Origin: Bacteroidales bacterium
GTDB lineage: Bacteria; Bacteroidota; Bacteroidia; Bacteroidales; VadinHA17
Assembly (NCBI GenBank): GCA_013314865.1
Contig: JABUEV010000066.1
Span: 1-9,317, forward strand
Direction: 5' to 3'
Length of the DNA: 9,317 nt
In this document: one piece after another, positions 7,332-9,317 of the stretch
Numbering within the stretch: the stretch's first letter is position 1
Layout of the letters: each line of letters begins with the position of its first letter
Position numbers and translations under genes: made by a program
The notes under the pieces: generated by a model
Databases searched by the model: none
Told to the model about the DNA's origin: nothing
What the model saw: only the letters and a program-made list of their open reading frames with translations

Positions 7332-7417
7332 TACATCCGGGATCTTAAGTTATTAACATTTAAAACATTAGCTGTTTGTAAGAGTCGGCTAATTTACTTT
7401 GACTTAAAGGAGACTCT

Positions 7418-7502
7418 GCTGTCGCCTGTGGAGGTACGAATTCCCTTTTCACGGGACAAGAATCCCGTGGCACGGGAGATTTTCACAGTTGTCTGTGTCA
7501 GC
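7418..7502. repeat. Nested GC-rich imperfect palindrome (REP/MITE-like element or structured 3' end)
   Basis: Within AT-rich spacer there is an 85-nt element of nested complementary arms: GCTG 7418-7421 with CAGC 7499-7502; CTGTG 7426-7430 with CACAG 7484-7488; ATTCCC with GGGAGAT (one bulge); and a core CACGGGA 7450-7456 with TCCCGTG 7463-7469 around a 6-nt loop. A third arm, CACGGGA at 7471-7477, can pair with the same TCCCGTG, giving an alternative fold. It starts 16 nt after the stop of the secreted-protein gene. There is no U-tract on either side, which speaks against a simple intrinsic terminator and for a dispersed palindromic element, although an RNA 3'-end role is possible. The remainder of the gap 7215-7517 shows no gene. 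Confidence 0.6.
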
Positions 7503-7517
7503 TGGGGTATCGTTTTA

Positions 7518-8387
7518 TCATTTGTCACGGTAGAAGTTGAATGTTACTTTATAGTCCGGTGAATAGTTAATTTCAAGATTCCATCCGGCACTTTTAGCTC
7601 TGTCCTGCCAGATTGTCTCGAATATTTGTTTATAGTCTTCGATTGAGATCCTTGTTTTAAGATGGCCGGCAATATTATAAAGGTAAAAGAATATTGTTTC
7701 AAGCTTTACTGTTGCCTGAGTATCTGACAGAGATTCCAGAGTAACGCTGTTGCCTCTGAGGTTTGCCTGTTCCCAACAGAGGTAAAGGATAAAAGCTTTT
7801 TGAGGTGTGGCAAAAGGCACCCATGTTTTTGCTGCAACAAAATACCCGCCGCCATCTTTTAAAAGTGCAAGAGCATATTCTTTTCCTTTTTCTTTAGCAA
7901 TTGGAAGGTACACATTCTGAACTATGAATGACCAGTAGATTTCTTCCCTGGCCCATGCTTTTTGCGGTTCGGAAAAATCCGGGAATGAAGATACAGGAGG
8001 GGGAGGGGTTTTGTCAAGCCGGATGAAAATACTCTCCAGGTGCTGAAAATACCATTGATTATCAATAACTATGAATGAGAAACAGTAATCAGTCTTTTGT
8101 CCGCGGGTTGACCAGGGAACCAGAAACTGAATTCGATTGTCTGTTTTTATAACCTCCGGAGTGTTTTTCCAGTCTGAAGGAGAAGCCTGAATCCGGACGC
8201 TGTCCAGGTAGCTGAGGAGAATAGGTTTGAATTTGTCTCCCAGTTGGTCATGTGGTTTGATCCTGTCTGTAGTCATTTTATTGTTTTTAACCAGCGACAG
8301 AAACTCATTCCAGATTTTCATTTCGTCCTGACAGTAGGAAACTGGAATGATAACAGAGAAACAGAAAAGAAGTAGAAGTTTTTTCAT
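7518..8387 (-). CDS. Secreted protein of unknown function, 289 residues
   Basis: Started at the ATG at 8387, the product opens with a clear Sec signal (MKKLLLLFCFSVIIPVSYC, 1-19). The frame is open upstream to 8639, but the extra 84 residues would bury this signal and are translated from a palindromic spacer, so the shorter start is preferred. SYC is not a proper lipobox, so a soluble periplasmic or secreted protein is likely. Two parts are visible. Residues 20-125 resemble a small alpha+beta module ending FSFIVIDNQWYFQHLESIF. After a proline linker (TPPPPV, 127-132), residues 140-289 carry REEIYWSFIVQ, WVPFATPQKAFILYLCWEQ and DYKQIFETIWQDRAKSAGW. The C-terminal half faintly recalls ATC-hydrolase-like proteins, but I cannot support that. 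No catalytic motif is recognised. The gene is intact. Confidence 0.75.
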   Translation of the reverse strand: MKKLLLLFCFSVIIPVSYCQDEMKIWNEFLSLVKNNKMTTDRIKPHDQLGDKFKPILLSYLDSVRIQASPSDWKNTPEVIKTDNRIQFLVPWSTRGQKTDYCFSFIVIDNQWYFQHLESIFIRLDKTPPPPVSSFPDFSEPQKAWAREEIYWSFIVQNVYLPIAKEKGKEYALALLKDGGGYFVAAKTWVPFATPQKAFILYLCWEQANLRGNSVTLESLSDTQATVKLETIFFYLYNIAGHLKTRISIEDYKQIFETIWQDRAKSAGWNLEINYSPDYKVTFNFYRDK

Positions 8388-8410
8388 GGTGTGTCTTATT
8401 AGCAGTACGG

Positions 8411-8493
8411 CTTCAAATGATGACTCGCTGTCGATATTGTGTGCATCAAGGGATTGCAGACTACTTTCCTGTCCGCCAATATCGAAGTTTGAA
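8411..8493. repeat. Imperfect inverted repeat in the spacer between the SDR-like and secreted-protein genes
   Basis: TCGATATTG (8431-8439) and CAATATCGA (8477-8485) form a perfect 9-bp stem. Outside it, TTCAAA (8412-8417) pairs with TTTGAA (8488-8493). Inside it, GCAGAC (8456-8461) can pair with GTCCGC (8471-8476) with one G-T pair. The element fills much of the 196-bp spacer 8388-8583. It looks like a dispersed structured repeat rather than a coding segment, although a reading frame happens to run through it. Confidence 0.5.
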
Positions 8494-8578
8494 CGAGGCA
8501 AAATGGCTGAATTACCACTGAAACCTTGTTGCATATAGCTATTGTTAGAGGTTCGTTTTCTATTATTTGTGTAAATGT

Positions 8579-8586
8579 CAAATTTA
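8579..8586 (-). promoter_or_regulatory. Possible -7 box overlapping the SDR-like gene stop
   Basis: TAAATTTG on the minus strand matches the -7 consensus TAnnTTTG exactly and could drive the secreted-protein gene with a leader of about 185 nt containing the inverted repeat. No TTG stands at the expected distance upstream, so this may be chance in AT-rich sequence. Confidence 0.22.
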
Positions 8587-9317
8587 GCTTTTTCTTTTCG
8601 CCATAATATAATCCACCCACGACTGCGGAAGCTTTTCAAGAAAAGCTCCTAACCCCGACATATGTCCTACCTGATACCTGACTTTGGGCTTCTCCTTACG
8701 CAATACTTTTGCGATTAATTCTGCAACTTTTTCTGGTTCTGTTCTCCTGGCAGCAAATCTTTTTAAATCACTTTCCAATTTAACTAAGCGACTTTCGTAA
8801 ATAGCCAGTCGTTCCTTCGGGCAATTCTTCAACTGTTCAATAATGTTATTCTCTGTTCGTTTAGGGGCCGGTGTATTTATTCCACCACATCGGATAAGAA
8901 TATTTTTTATACCATCAGGACGAAGTTCCAGATTTAATGTTCTTGCTAAATAATTTACGGCAAAATCAGGAGCATGTATGTCCGCTACATAGGGAACAGG
9001 AAATAATCCCGGAGTAGAAATCCAAAGCACTCTTCCTTTTGTTAATCGTAATAATGGAATAAGTTGTTGCAGCAATGTAATATTGCCAACAAGTCGTTTC
9101 TCCAGTTCGTCCCTGAAATTAGATATTTCCATCAATTCAATAGGAGCTATATGTCCGCCCCCAGCTACAAAAATTACCGAATATAAAGAAGGTAATTCTT
9201 TTCTTAGTATTTGCTCTTTAACAGAATTGGCAACAGCATGTATCTGTTCTTGTTTTGTAAGGTCAAGCGGACAAAAGGTTTTAATATTCAACCCAAGTTT
9301 ATTTAAAGTTTCTGCAA
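8584..9317 (-). CDS. SDR-fold protein with a replaced catalytic tetrad; 5' end outside window
   Basis: The frame is open to the window edge. A TTG at 9291 is internal, because the codons before it read AETLNKLGLNIKTF, the normal second-strand region of a short-chain dehydrogenase. The glycine-rich nucleotide motif is outside the window. Visible SDR landmarks: CPLDLT (the Asp that contacts adenine), IFVAGGGHIAPIE where NNAGxG is expected, GNITLLQQLIPLLR (helix 4), GRVLWISTPG (strand 5) and LARTLNLELRPDGIKNILIRCGGINTP (helix 6 to strand 6). At the active site, YSASK is replaced by IHAPD, so both Tyr and Lys are missing; the Ser position reads Thr and the helix-4 Asn reads Arg by my alignment. 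The frame is intact with no stop, so this is probably not a recent pseudogene. A non-enzymatic or altered role is inferred; by eye alignment only. Confidence 0.8.
   Translation of the reverse strand, partial: AETLNKLGLNIKTFCPLDLTKQEQIHAVANSVKEQILRKELPSLYSVIFVAGGGHIAPIELMEISNFRDELEKRLVGNITLLQQLIPLLRLTKGRVLWISTPGLFPVPYVADIHAPDFAVNYLARTLNLELRPDGIKNILIRCGGINTPAPKRTENNIIEQLKNCPKERLAIYESRLVKLESDLKRFAARRTEPEKVAELIAKVLRKEKPKVRYQVGHMSGLGAFLEKLPQSWVDYIMAKRKS

Noticed and set aside
7171..7356. Plus-strand 61-codon frame across the DUF4249 start region.
   Set aside because: It overlaps the 5' end of the DUF4249 gene and its candidate promoter, and has no recognisable protein character.
8388..8583. Integron attC site downstream of the SDR-like gene.
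   Set aside because: One end reads GTTAGAG (8544-8550), close to but not matching GTTRRRY, and the opposite end lacks an AAC core. No integrase or cassette array is visible.
8388..8639. N-terminal extension of the secreted-protein frame (84 residues upstream of the ATG at 8387).
   Set aside because: It overlaps the end of the SDR-like gene, runs through a palindromic spacer, lacks protein-like composition, and would bury a perfect signal peptide.
9289..9291. TTG as the start of the SDR-like gene.
   Set aside because: Codons upstream to the window edge continue the SDR fold (AETLNKLG), so the gene is simply cut by the window.

Overview
The window looks like a chromosomal stretch from a member of the Bacteroidota, probably an environmental or anaerobic Bacteroidales/Marinilabiliales-type organism. 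The evidence is a TonB-dependent receptor with an N-terminal carboxypeptidase-regulatory-like domain, a DUF4249 lipoprotein, a Tat-exported Gfo/Idh/MocA oxidoreductase beside a DUF1080 lipoprotein, A-rich start regions mostly without Shine-Dalgarno sequences, and several matches to the Bacteroidota promoter pattern (TTG near -33, TAnnTTTG near -7). All recognised genes are on the minus strand, so transcription runs from high to low coordinates. The exact genus cannot be read from the sequence.

Layout, in the direction of transcription. (1) 9317-8584: a short-chain dehydrogenase/reductase-fold protein, cut at the window edge, with the usual catalytic residues replaced. (2) 8583-8388: a spacer with a strong imperfect inverted repeat. 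(3) 8387-7518: a 289-residue secreted protein of unknown function. (4) 7502-7418: a nested, GC-rich imperfect palindrome. (5) 7214-3958: a two-gene outer-membrane uptake unit, DUF4249 lipoprotein then TonB-dependent receptor, overlapping by 4 nt. (6) 3841-3211: a MntA/HepT (nucleotidyltransferase/HEPN RNase) toxin-antitoxin pair overlapping by 20 nt, with its own promoter and apparently almost no leader. (7) 2936-651: a DUF1080 lipoprotein and a Tat-exported Gfo/Idh/MocA oxidoreductase, 33 nt apart. (8) 346-1: a VapBC-like pair, a DUF6364/ribbon-helix-helix antitoxin then a PIN-domain toxin cut by the window edge, with two TACGTA boxes at its promoter.

Functional reading. The DUF1080 and Gfo/Idh proteins fit the oxidise-then-cleave route for glycosides through 3-keto sugars outside the cytoplasm. 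The DUF4249/receptor pair would bring an unidentified ligand across the outer membrane. Nothing in the sequence ties the two units to one substrate. The two toxin-antitoxin modules flank the DUF1080/Gfo-Idh pair, which marks this as an accessory, changeable part of the genome. I see no transposase, integrase, tRNA, rRNA or CRISPR array. The least explained items are the SDR-fold protein without its catalytic tetrad, the unknown secreted protein, and the two palindromic intergenic elements on either side of that secreted protein gene.
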